Of a stretch of 64,000 nt of DNA, positions 18,285-25,760 are shown piece by piece. This stretch comes from an uncultured Muribaculaceae bacterium (GTDB lineage: Bacteria > Bacteroidota > Bacteroidia > Bacteroidales > Muribaculaceae). The stretch covers positions 1-64,000 of the forward strand of contig CAJUSZ010000007.1 of NCBI GenBank assembly GCA_910589425.1, read 5' to 3'. Under the pieces are notes generated by a model. That model made no database searches and was not told where the DNA came from. It saw only the letters and a program-made list of their open reading frames with translations. A program made the position numbers and the translations under genes. Position 1 is the first letter of the stretch. Each line of letters opens with the position of its first letter.

Positions 18285-19349
18285 TCATTTGAATGTGAGG
18301 AATATCTCTGTCGGGAGATGATCCGAATATCCTCCGGTCCATACGCCTCCTGAGAATGTCCGGAAGGGATAGCCCTTATACTGTCCGTCGCTCTGGAGGA
18401 GGAAGGGTAGATTGTTGAACACGAGGGCGCCGTCATAGACAAGCCTTGATTTTCCTTCGGGAAGAAGATTGTAGTTGATGATGATCTGGTCGAAAAGATC
18501 CCATCCGCCACGGTAGATGTATGATCCGAAGCCGTCGTCGAGTTTCTGCCAGAACGGATTGAAGAATCCGCCGGGAGCCACTTTGTCCATTTTCTTTTTG
18601 GCACCGAGAACTTCCGCGCAGCTCTTGTTGGAGGGATCGTCGTTGAGGTCGCCCATGATGATTATTCCGCAGTCGGGATAGAGGTTTGTGAGCGAGTCGG
18701 CGATGTTTTTTGACAGCTTGGCAGCGGCTTCGCGAAGCCAACTGCTGGACTTGTCGCCTCCGCGGCGCGAGGGCCAGTGGTTGACGATGATTCCCACGCG
18801 CTGTCCTCCGAGAAGTCCGAACACACACATCTGGTCTCGTGTGCGGAAGTCGGGAAGTTCGGGAATGTGGAGATAATGGTTGGTTACGTTGATGCATTTG
18901 AACTGTGCCGGATCGTAGAGGAGTCCGACATCGACCCCGCGTCTGTCGGGCGAGTCGTGGTGTACGATTCGGAGATTGCGGCCGGCTATGTCCTCGGCCT
19001 TCACCAGATCCTGAAGCACCGTTATGTTCTCGATCTCACTGACACCGATCACGGCCGGTCCTCCGGGAGTGTTTCTTGTTGTCAGTCTGGATATGGCGTA
19101 GGACAGATTCTTGATCTTTTTCCAGTATTTGTAGCTGTCCCACCGGTTCTTTCCCTGTGGGGAAAACTCCAGGTCGTATTTTCCGTTGTTGTTGATTGTG
19201 TCGAAAAGGTTCTCGAGATTGTAGAAAGCCACGCCGTAGACTTTGTGTCCCCGGTTGGCTGCCTGCGATGTCTGGGCGTTTGCCGCCGGGACGCAGAGAG
19301 CCGCAGCGATGCCTGCGAGCAGACTCAGGGTGAGTTTTTTGAGTATCAT
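18285..19349 (-). CDS. Secreted endonuclease/exonuclease/phosphatase (EEP) family protein
   Basis: 354 aa. Signal peptide MILKKLTLSLL ... ANAQ, so periplasmic or exported. The DNase I-like fold is complete by motifs: YNLENLFD (metal-binding Asn/Glu near 44-46), VSEIEN (Glu near 105), DSPDRRGVDVGLLY (Arg/Asp near 137-140), VNHWPSRRGG (His191), GDLNDDP and the C-terminal SDHLP. The family includes nucleases and phosphodiesterases; the version with NLENLFD and HWPSRRGG is common in Bacteroidetes. I placed the start at 19349 rather than 14 codons upstream because it begins a regular signal peptide. It lies between deoC and the receptor gene. A role in trimming extracellular nucleic acids to importable products is inferred. 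Confidence 0.8.
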   Translation of the reverse strand: MILKKLTLSLLAGIAAALCVPAANAQTSQAANRGHKVYGVAFYNLENLFDTINNNGKYDLEFSPQGKNRWDSYKYWKKIKNLSYAISRLTTRNTPGGPAVIGVSEIENITVLQDLVKAEDIAGRNLRIVHHDSPDRRGVDVGLLYDPAQFKCINVTNHYLHIPELPDFRTRDQMCVFGLLGGQRVGIIVNHWPSRRGGDKSSSWLREAAAKLSKNIADSLTNLYPDCGIIIMGDLNDDPSNKSCAEVLGAKKKMDKVAPGGFFNPFWQKLDDGFGSYIYRGGWDLFDQIIINYNLLPEGKSRLVYDGALVFNNLPFLLQSDGQYKGYPFRTFSGGVWTGGYSDHLPTEIFLTFK

Positions 19350-19383
19350 CAGGTTAAAACGGGAGTGAATAAAATCATTATTG

Positions 19384-19416
19384 CAGGACACGGGGCGGTC
19401 CGTGCCTCGTGTCCTG
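19384..19416 (-). terminator. Hairpin between deoC and the EEP nuclease gene
   Basis: CAGGACACG (19384-19392) pairs with CGTGTCCTG (19408-19416). On the minus strand it is followed by CAATAATGATTTTATT, a poor U tract. It could partly terminate the deoC transcript, giving more deoC than receptor message. Confidence 0.5.
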
Positions 19417-19470
19417 TATGGAATTTATCGTTTGTCGGTCCGACTGTTTCCTCCGGCCATATCCGCTGGT

Positions 19471-20349
19471 TCAGAAGAATTTTGTTTCTTTGCCTTCCAT
19501 TGACGAAAGCAGCGAGTTGGCCAGCGAGCTTGCCCCGATACGGAAGAGGTCGTGGGTGAGCCATTCGTCGCCCAGCACTTCCTTGACTATGGCGTAGTAA
19601 TGGAGCGCGTCTTCCGTAGTGCGCACGCCGCCTGAGGCCTTGAAGCCGACTTTGCGGCCTGTGAGGTCGTAGTATTCCTTGATGCATTTGCACATCACAT
19701 AGGCGGCGTCGAGCGATGCCCCCGGATAGATCTTGCCTGTGGATGTCTTCAGGAAGTCAGCTTCGCTGTAGAGCGACAGAATCGAGGCTTTCTTGATCTT
19801 CTCAGCTGTCTTGAGCGCGCCCGATTCAAGGATTACCTTCATCTTGGCGTCTTTGATCGTGTGCTTGATCTCGATCATCTCGTCGCAGAGATCCTCGTAG
19901 TTTCCGTCGCGGAACATACCGAGGTTGAACACGATGTCTACCTCGTTGGCCCCGGCCTCGACGGCGAGCGCAGCGTCAGCGATCTTGACGGCTGTGAATG
20001 TCTGGCTTGACGGGAAGCATCCGGCCACAACCGCGATGTCTACTCCCGGCACGTCGAGATTTGTCTTGACTACTTCCGCAAAGTTGCTGTAGACGCAGAT
20101 GGCGGCCACGTTCCGGTACTGGGGAAAGTCGTTGTCGAAGTCGTTCACGCGTTGTGTGAATTCCGAGACGCTCTTGACGCTGTCCTCTGTGCTGAGGGTG
20201 GTCAGGTCGATGGAGCTGAAAAGGAATTGGTAGACTTCGGGAGAGGCGTATTTGCCCGCTTCGTCCACGATTTTCTTTACTTCGGCTGCAACCTCAGCGT
20301 CGTTTTCAGTAACTTTGCTTGCAGCGAGTGCTTCCTGATATCTGTCCAT
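19471..20349 (-). CDS. deoC: Deoxyribose-phosphate aldolase
   Basis: 292 aa. Splits 2-deoxyribose-5-phosphate into glyceraldehyde-3-phosphate and acetaldehyde, the key step that lets cells use the sugar of DNA as a carbon source. Class I aldolase residues are present: Lys201 in FLKTSTGK (Schiff base), Lys237 in GFKASGGVRT and Asp138 in NEVDIVFN. The start at 20349 (MDRYQEAL) is preferred over an ATG 30 codons upstream, which would add a tail with no family resemblance. It heads the minus-strand locus that holds two secreted nucleases and a TonB receptor, and it has its own promoter. This enzyme is the best cytoplasmic clue that the locus consumes DNA. Confidence 0.93.
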   Translation of the reverse strand: MDRYQEALAASKVTENDAEVAAEVKKIVDEAGKYASPEVYQFLFSSIDLTTLSTEDSVKSVSEFTQRVNDFDNDFPQYRNVAAICVYSNFAEVVKTNLDVPGVDIAVVAGCFPSSQTFTAVKIADAALAVEAGANEVDIVFNLGMFRDGNYEDLCDEMIEIKHTIKDAKMKVILESGALKTAEKIKKASILSLYSEADFLKTSTGKIYPGASLDAAYVMCKCIKEYYDLTGRKVGFKASGGVRTTEDALHYYAIVKEVLGDEWLTHDLFRIGASSLANSLLSSMEGKETKFF

Positions 20350-20464
20350 ATCTTTTAGGTTTTGTCTTTTTTTACAATTAAAGTCTGTTGTTCCAATATC
20401 AACGCCTGCGGTGCCGTGCGGGTTCGCGCGCGGGAGCATGGCGGCGAGAGCGATATTTTATCCG

Positions 20465-20481
20465 GATGCATAAAGATGCAT
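20465..20481 (-). promoter_or_regulatory. Paired ATGCAT repeats in the deoC leader
   Basis: GATGCAT at 20465-20471 and again at 20475-20481, separated by AAA, a 10-base period close to one helical turn. They lie ~50 bases downstream of the predicted deoC transcription start. They could be a dimeric regulator site on DNA, or fold as a hairpin in the leader RNA because ATGCAT is self-complementary. Confidence 0.3.
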
Positions 20482-20532
20482 GGATATCGGATTTATACAG
20501 AATCTTAGGCCGTTTCGTGCGAAAGGTAACTG

Positions 20533-20564
20533 CAAAGTTACATCCTAAAATTGGAACATACAAT
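20533..20564 (-). promoter_or_regulatory. Bacteroidetes-type promoter for deoC
   Basis: On the minus strand: ATTG (20564-20561), 20-base spacer, TAACTTTG (20540-20533), a full match to TAnnTTTG. The start would be near 20526, leaving a ~175-base leader before the deoC ATG. Confidence 0.65.
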
Positions 20565-20680
20565 AATTTTGTTGAAAAAGGAGCCATATCCCGTAAAAAA
20601 CGCTAATATAGCGTGCGGATTGCATCTTGCAGGCGGGTGCAGGGGCGAATCTGGAGAGCGCTGCGGTGTATGGTGTATAA

Positions 20681-20712
20681 TTCATGCATAATTATTGCAT
20701 TGAATATATTTG
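20681..20712 (+). promoter_or_regulatory. Possible plus-strand promoter in the deoC upstream region
   Basis: TATATTTG (20705-20712) is a full match to TAnnTTTG; TTCA (20681-20684) lies 20 bases upstream but matches TTTG poorly. It overlaps an imperfect palindrome (TTCATGCATAATTATTGCA) that could be a regulator site. No protein gene follows on this strand, so it would drive only a non-coding transcript. Confidence 0.35.
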
Positions 20713-20748
20713 TGTTTTTACTATGCCGCGCGTTGCCGGAAATGAAAA

Positions 20749-20769
20749 AGGCTGACATCACGTCAGCCT
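20749..20769 (-). terminator. Terminator, minus strand
   Basis: AGGCTGAC (20749-20756) pairs with GTCAGCCT (20762-20769). On the minus strand it is followed by TTTTC. It ends whatever is transcribed from the ~180 bases downstream of the DUF115-like gene. Confidence 0.65.
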
Positions 20770-20912
20770 GATTTCTTCAATTAAAACAACAATAACAACT
20801 TTTTTCAGAACGCTTATAGCAGTATGTTTTTCAAAATCCGTTTTGGTTTTCTCTTTTCGGAACCGGGGTTTCAAGCCCGGTTACATCTTCTTAACAACGG
20901 TTGCCGGAAATA
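20749..20912 (-). ncRNA. Candidate structured small RNA (6S-like or long 3' UTR)
   Basis: The ~165 bases between the DUF115-like gene and the terminator at 20749 carry no ORF but look structured. There is a seven-pair hairpin (AACCGGG, loop CTTGAAAC, CCCGGTT at 20863-20884 on the plus strand), then an AT-rich middle, then the terminator. Length and place suit a free-standing RNA, and Bacteroidales 6S RNAs are of similar size, but I cannot show the 6S bulge or a clear promoter. It may simply be a processed 3' UTR. The copies of TTGCCGGAAAT at 20733-20743 and 20901-20911 flank it. Confidence 0.35.
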
Positions 20913-20948
20913 GGTTCACGCCCTCAAAAAAAATTTAAAAATAAGTTC

Positions 20949-21797
20949 TTATTCTTCGGGAGGAGTCCATTTCGGGAAGGCGTCGATCATGGATTCAGGT
21001 GTGATGTTGATTATGCTGACGCCGCGACGGTCGGCATATTCCCTGATCTGGAAATAGCTTCTGAAAGCGATCACGAGGCTCATCAGTATCTCGTGGAGAT
21101 GCTTTCCTTTATATGCCTCCACAGCCACAGGCTTCTTGTCCTCATCAGGCGATGAATCGTAGAAGTGGGAAAGAGCCGTGCAGATGCGGTTCTGGCTGTC
21201 CACACACAGCGTGCGGCTCCATGTATGATCCGCGCCGGCGAGGAAAATCTGTCCGAATCCTTCGGAGATTGCCGCCATTATGGCAGCTATCAGAACGTTG
21301 CGTGGGCGTGGCATCCCGTATCCTCTGTCGAACAGGGGGTGGATAATGGCGTTCGCTCCTTCGAGCGGAGTCAGGTTCAGTGTGCGTATGGTGATCTCCG
21401 GGTTATGGGCGGTTAGTCTGACGGCTGTCTCTTTTTGTCCCACAGGGACGAAAAGAATCATCGGCCAACTGACTCCGGCAAGGGTTTTCCATAGAATGGA
21501 TGTCGGGGATTCTTCGTCCGGTTCCTGGAAAAATGTGGAATCGGTCATTATGTAGTAATGCGGTCTGAGATCTTTGAACTGGGAGGAATTTGCCGCATAG
21601 TTCACAGCCATCAGCTGGCGTGAACGCAGAAACTCCGGATGCCGATCCATAGTGGTCCGCAGTGAAGGCCCGTTGCCGAGAATGACGATCGACTTTGTTT
21701 TGTCGGTCGGCAGAGATTTTCGCGGACTTCTTGAGCGGAGAATTATCTTGACTACCGATGCGGCCGTGCCGGTGATGTTCTTGAGAAGTCTTTTCAT
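20949..21797 (-). CDS. DUF115-like (MptE-like) Rossmann-fold protein
   Basis: 282 aa, soluble, no signal peptide. The sequence IVILGNGPSLRTTMD near residue 37 is the glycine-rich loop of the DUF115/MptE-like family, whose members include a pterin pyrophosphokinase and many proteins of surface-glycan clusters. The QIFLAGADHTW segment fits the family too. The usual context suggests sugar or lipid modification of surface polysaccharides, but the substrate is unknown. Its start overlaps the stop of the upstream epimerase gene by four bases (ATGA), so the two are translationally coupled and probably act together. Confidence 0.6.
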   Translation of the reverse strand: MKRLLKNITGTAASVVKIILRSRSPRKSLPTDKTKSIVILGNGPSLRTTMDRHPEFLRSRQLMAVNYAANSSQFKDLRPHYYIMTDSTFFQEPDEESPTSILWKTLAGVSWPMILFVPVGQKETAVRLTAHNPEITIRTLNLTPLEGANAIIHPLFDRGYGMPRPRNVLIAAIMAAISEGFGQIFLAGADHTWSRTLCVDSQNRICTALSHFYDSSPDEDKKPVAVEAYKGKHLHEILMSLVIAFRSYFQIREYADRRGVSIINITPESMIDAFPKWTPPEE

Positions 21798-22732
21798 TGG
21801 TCTTCGTAGGGATAGTCCGGATCGCGTCTGGCGATTACCTCGATCGTGTCGTATAGTTTAAGTCCTGAGATCTCCTTGAGTCTGTCTGAAGAGAATGTCA
21901 GGGTTCGGGCGCGTCTTTCCATCTCCTGTCGCGAGAGCGACGGACAGAGCGACGGGAGAAGCGACAGAGGCCTGGAAAGGATTTTTGCCCAGGCTGGTGG
22001 CAGCGTTGCCATGCGATGGAACCGTCCGGCGTTGGCCGACATTGCTTCCGCAAGTTCGAGCCATGTCGGATTTTTCCCGTCGGCCACATTGAATGTGCCG
22101 CCTATGGGATGGAGCGCCTTTGCCGCACGGGCCACATCAAGAGCCGTAACGACCGACAGCCGTGAGTCGTTTCCCCTCAGATGCACGTAGCGTCCCGCAA
22201 GGACGTCTGCAAACATCCTCTGCGCCCATCCCGAAAGACCGGCGCCGAACATGGGAGCCGCCCGCAGCACGGTCAGTACGGTGGGTGTGTCCTTGAAGGC
22301 GGCCTCCGAGAGCCGTTCGGCATCAAGCTTGGAGCTTCCGAAGTTGGAAGTCGGGAATGTGGCAGCGGTTTCGTCGATGTTTTCCCCTTCGGACCGGCCG
22401 TATACTTCTGTTGTGCTTACGAGGATGAATGCGCCCGGTCTGTTGTCCTCCAGACTACGGAGCAGATTGCGGGTGGATTCGGTGTTGTCCTGTCTGGCTC
22501 GTTGTTCGTCGCGCGATCCGGCGCAGTGGATCACGATGTCGAATCGGTCATCCGGAAGGCGGGGAGTGGCGACTGAAAGATCGCATTGGATGTCGGCTTC
22601 GTCGCCTCGCCCGAGGGTCGTGATCCGGTAATCGTGGAAAATTTCAGACATGTAATGTCCGAGCATTCCGGAGGCTCCCGTCAGCAGGAGAGTCTTCTGT
22701 TTTCTGTCGGTCGTGTCAAGATGTCGGTTCAT
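21794..22732 (-). CDS. NAD-dependent epimerase/dehydratase family protein with altered active site
   Basis: 312 aa, extended short-chain dehydrogenase. The nucleotide-binding GASGMLG is at 19-25 and the STTEVYG segment is present. The catalytic YxxxK motif reads FGSSK: the tyrosine is replaced by phenylalanine (codon TTC). Without it normal epimerase or reductase chemistry is doubtful, so the protein may be a binding or non-redox enzyme. I chose the start at 22732 because a possible promoter (22737-22744) lies just upstream and the sequence before it is low-complexity. It is coupled to the DUF115-like gene, hinting at a two-gene sugar-modification unit. Confidence 0.72.
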   Translation of the reverse strand: MNRHLDTTDRKQKTLLLTGASGMLGHYMSEIFHDYRITTLGRGDEADIQCDLSVATPRLPDDRFDIVIHCAGSRDEQRARQDNTESTRNLLRSLEDNRPGAFILVSTTEVYGRSEGENIDETAATFPTSNFGSSKLDAERLSEAAFKDTPTVLTVLRAAPMFGAGLSGWAQRMFADVLAGRYVHLRGNDSRLSVVTALDVARAAKALHPIGGTFNVADGKNPTWLELAEAMSANAGRFHRMATLPPAWAKILSRPLSLLPSLCPSLSRQEMERRARTLTFSSDRLKEISGLKLYDTIEVIARRDPDYPYEDQ

Positions 22733-22736
22733 TCTG

Positions 22737-22769
22737 CAAAAATAGGAAAATCTTTTCAAACTTGGCAAA
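22737..22769 (-). promoter_or_regulatory. Possible promoter for the epimerase/DUF115 pair
   Basis: Minus strand TATTTTTG (22744-22737) matches TAnnTTTG, and TTTG (22769-22766) lies 21 bases upstream. The start would fall at about the proposed ATG (22732), so the message would be nearly leaderless; this makes the site uncertain. Confidence 0.4.
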
Positions 22770-22998
22770 GTAATGGACCTGAACATTAATCTTTCGGGAG
22801 TGTTGATAAAATACAACAGACATAAAAGACGTTACTGAATATGGAAAGAATAGTGAGGCGCAGGTCGGTGTCGCTGTTGCATCTCCGGCTCGCGCGTATT
22901 GTGGAGATGCTGAAGACATTCCACTTTCTCTGAGCCGCGCGGGGGAGTGTCCGGGTGGCTCCTGATCAACGCAAAAACAGACTTATACACATAAGACA

Positions 22999-23514
22999 AT
23001 GATTAGCAAAACTATCGAAAAGGCTCTTAATGAGCAGATCAATGCCGAATTCTGGTCGGCCTATCTTTATCTGTCGATGTCGTGCCGCTTCGCCTCAATG
23101 GGCTACAAGGGCATCTCCAACTGGTTCAAGATCCAGCACCGCGAGGAGATGGATCACGCCTACATGATGATCGACTATCTGATCCGCCGTGGCGGCAAAG
23201 TCTCGCTCGATCCGATCGCCGAGGTTCCGGCAGGCTGGGAGACTCCGCAGGAGGCATACGCCGAGACTCTCCAGCATGAACAGAAAGTGACATCCATGAT
23301 CAATGCCCTCTATGCGGCCGCCGAGGCAGAGCATGACTACGCCACCCGCCAGATGCTCAACTGGTATGTGGCCGAGCAGGTGGAGGAAGAGGACAGCGTG
23401 CAGGATATCCTCGACTCGCTGATGCGCATCGGTTCGGACGCAACCGGACTCTATCAGTTCGATCTCGAGCAGGCCAAGCGCACCTACACGCCCGCCGGCG
23501 GTCAGAACGACTGA
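22999..23514 (+). CDS. ftnA: Ferritin
   Basis: 171 aa non-heme ferritin that oxidises Fe(II) and stores it as mineral in a 24-subunit shell. Ferroxidase-site ligands are in place: Glu17 in INAEFWSAYLYL, Glu50 and His53 in HREEMDHA, and Glu residues in the LQHEQK and EQVEEED helices. Length and the C-terminal helix are normal. It stands alone, ~270 bases from the divergent epimerase gene; that gap holds no gene I can support. It is followed by a strong hairpin. With rubrerythrin it forms part of iron and peroxide handling. Confidence 0.93.
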   Translation: MISKTIEKALNEQINAEFWSAYLYLSMSCRFASMGYKGISNWFKIQHREEMDHAYMMIDYLIRRGGKVSLDPIAEVPAGWETPQEAYAETLQHEQKVTSMINALYAAAEAEHDYATRQMLNWYVAEQVEEEDSVQDILDSLMRIGSDATGLYQFDLEQAKRTYTPAGGQND

Positions 23515-23550
23515 CACGTCATACAGATCCTGAATTACAATACAAGTGAA

Positions 23551-23587
23551 ATCCCGCATGATTGCCTCAGAGGCAGCCATGCGGGAT
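23551..23587 (+). terminator. Terminator of ferritin
   Basis: ATCCCGCATG (23551-23560) pairs with CATGCGGGAT (23578-23587), with an inner TGCCT/AGGCA stem. The U tract is weak but the stem is very stable. Confidence 0.65.
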
Positions 23588-23620
23588 AACTATTTGGGAA
23601 TCGGGATAACACATAAAAAA

Positions 23621-23645
23621 GGTTCCGGCCTCTGAGACCGGAACC
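23621..23645 (-). terminator. Terminator of the peptide transporter gene
   Basis: GGTTCCGG pairs with CCGGAACC, loop of nine bases. On the minus strand it is followed by TTTTTTATG. It lies 31 bases past the transporter stop. Confidence 0.75.
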
Positions 23646-23675
23646 ATGAATATGTTTATGTCAGGATGGTATGCC

Positions 23676-25184
23676 TTACTTGGTAACGCGCTCGAGCCAG
23701 TTGACCATGCAGAACATCACGCCCATCGAGATGAGGCAGACGCTGAGGAATACGGTCCAGGCCACCCATATCGGGCATGCGTTGTAGATCAGCGGGCCGA
23801 TCCAGAGGAGAAGGTTGCCGACGGCTGTGGCGCCGAGCCAGAGACCCTGGCAGAGACCCTGGAGATGTTTCGGGGCAACTTTTGAGACGAAGCTGAGTCC
23901 GAGCGGGGAGATGAAGAGTTCGGCCACGGTGAGGAAGAAATACAGCACGATGAGAACCCACGGTCCTGACATCACGCCGCCTTCAGCGCGGAATTCAGTG
24001 GCGGAAGGATAGTCCATCACGAGTGAATAGATCGTCAGGAACAGATATGCCAGTCCGGCGAGTCCCATGCCTATTGCGATCTTTTTCGGTGTGGAGATCT
24101 CTTTGCCGCGCCGTGAAAGAGCCGAGAAGATGGCGATCACGACCGGAGTGAGGACGATCACATAGAACGGGTTGAGAGCCTGCCATATTTCGGGGGCGAT
24201 GGATCCGCTTTCCACGAAGTCGCGTGCGAAGAGCGAAAGCGAGGTTCCGTTCTGGTGGAACGAGAACCAGAAGAAAATGGCGATTCCAAGCACAGCGAAG
24301 AGGGCATACATGCGCTGTCTGATCTCTTTTGCCATGCGGGCTTTTTCCTCGGCTGTATAGTTGACAGATTCCACAGCCTCTTTCTTGGCGGGCGAGGGGA
24401 GGCCTTTCTTGGTGGCGATGAATATCACGAGCGATATGAGCATCGCTGCCACGGATGCGATGAACGAGTAGTGGATGCCGGTGTTGAACACGTCGAGGTA
24501 GGTGGAGCAGAAGTTGGCTATGTCGGCCGAATTGTCGCCGCCTACCTGAGAGATGAGTGCATAGAGATTGTCGGCGTTCTGCTGGTTCATGTTGTCGGTA
24601 ACGCTCAGGTACTCATGGCAGAGAGCCGGAAGTTTTGCGTTGTAGGCGAGGTTGTGTACGCCGAGCCACCATGATCTGAGCATGGGAGCCACGAAGGGGG
24701 CGAGGACGCCGCCGATGTTGATGAACACGTAGAAGATCTGGAATCCTGAGTCGCGCTGTGAAGCGTAGCGGGGATTATCGTAGAGCTGGCCTACGATAGC
24801 CTGAAGGTTTCCTTTGAAGAGACCGTTGCCGAAAGCGATGAAGAAGAGAGCGGCGCAGGTGAGCGAGAGGAGCCATGTGGTGTTGTCGGGAGTGGCGAGG
24901 ATAGGCACTGAGAGAACCACATAGCCGAGAGTCATGATCACAAGACCCCAGATGATGGTGCCTTTGTAGTTTTGGGTTTTGTCGGCGATGATACCTCCGA
25001 CGAGGCTTAAGACGTAGATGCCGGCATAGAAGAATGAGTAGACCAGGGCGCTGGTTTCCTCCGACAAGCCGAACTTTGAGCAAAGGAAAAGAACGAGGAC
25101 GGCGTTCATGATGTAATAGCCGAAGCGTTCTCCCATGTTGCTCAGGGCCGCTGGAATCAGCCCTTTGGGTTGGTTTGCAAACAT
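23676..25184 (-). CDS. POT-family proton-coupled oligopeptide transporter
   Basis: 502 aa integral membrane protein of the major facilitator superfamily, about 14 membrane helices. The N-terminal ERFGYYIMNAVLVLFL holds the ExxERFxYY-type motif that marks POT transporters, and GIIADKTQNYKGT is the MFS loop signature. It imports di- and tripeptides with protons. The DtpA/DtpT group is the closest guess. The gene follows sufE by 27 bases on the same strand, probably as a second gene of the same message, though the functions are unrelated. Confidence 0.88.
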   Translation of the reverse strand: MFANQPKGLIPAALSNMGERFGYYIMNAVLVLFLCSKFGLSEETSALVYSFFYAGIYVLSLVGGIIADKTQNYKGTIIWGLVIMTLGYVVLSVPILATPDNTTWLLSLTCAALFFIAFGNGLFKGNLQAIVGQLYDNPRYASQRDSGFQIFYVFINIGGVLAPFVAPMLRSWWLGVHNLAYNAKLPALCHEYLSVTDNMNQQNADNLYALISQVGGDNSADIANFCSTYLDVFNTGIHYSFIASVAAMLISLVIFIATKKGLPSPAKKEAVESVNYTAEEKARMAKEIRQRMYALFAVLGIAIFFWFSFHQNGTSLSLFARDFVESGSIAPEIWQALNPFYVIVLTPVVIAIFSALSRRGKEISTPKKIAIGMGLAGLAYLFLTIYSLVMDYPSATEFRAEGGVMSGPWVLIVLYFFLTVAELFISPLGLSFVSKVAPKHLQGLCQGLWLGATAVGNLLLWIGPLIYNACPIWVAWTVFLSVCLISMGVMFCMVNWLERVTK

Positions 25185-25211
25185 ACGGGTATTGGATTTA
25201 TTAAGGTTTGA

Positions 25212-25637
25212 TTATTTTTCAAGCGTCTTGAAGGCGAGGGCATAGTTTCTCATCTGTTTTACCATGGAAACCAGTCCGTTGCTTCGTGTGGGAGAAAGAT
25301 GGTCCTTCAGTCCGATGCGGTCTATGAAGTAGAGGTCGGCATCGAGGATCTCCTGGGGAGTGTGTCCCGACAGAACCCTGAGAAGAAGGGCTACTATGCC
25401 TTTGACTATCAGTGCGTCGGAATCGGCTTTGAAATTGATGTTTCCATCCGGGTCTTTGTCGGCTGTGATCCATACGCGGCTTTGGCAACCTTCGATCAGG
25501 TTCGCCGGAGTTTTTTCCGCATCCGGCAGCGGAGGAAGCGCCTCTCCGAGTTCGATTATGTAGGCATAGCGGTCCATCCAGTCGGTCAGACCATCGAATT
25601 CTTCAATTATTTCGTCTTGTATTTCGTTAATAGTCAT
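25212..25637 (-). CDS. sufE: SufE-family sulfur acceptor
   Basis: 141 aa cytoplasmic protein that accepts persulfide sulfur from the SufS cysteine desulfurase and passes it to the SufBCD scaffold for iron-sulfur cluster assembly. The acceptor cysteine is Cys51 in NLIEGCQSRVWI, the same number as in E. coli SufE. Length is typical. A promoter-like site (25704-25711) lies upstream. No other suf genes are in the window. Confidence 0.92.
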   Translation of the reverse strand: MTINEIQDEIIEEFDGLTDWMDRYAYIIELGEALPPLPDAEKTPANLIEGCQSRVWITADKDPDGNINFKADSDALIVKGIVALLLRVLSGHTPQEILDADLYFIDRIGLKDHLSPTRSNGLVSMVKQMRNYALAFKTLEK

Positions 25638-25703
25638 GATGATAGGTCTGTCAATGACGAAAGTGAGGTGAAACTTCGGATGCCGTCATTGCTCTTATGG
25701 GAG

Positions 25704-25711
25704 CAAAGATA
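25704..25711 (-). promoter_or_regulatory. Promoter -7 element for sufE
   Basis: Minus strand TATCTTTG, a full match to TAnnTTTG, about 65 bases before the sufE ATG. No good -33 TTTG is seen at the right spacing. Confidence 0.5.
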
Positions 25712-25760
25712 GCAAAAATCCGTGGTTTTCTGCATATCCGGGAGTCTAAAAAACGCGGAT

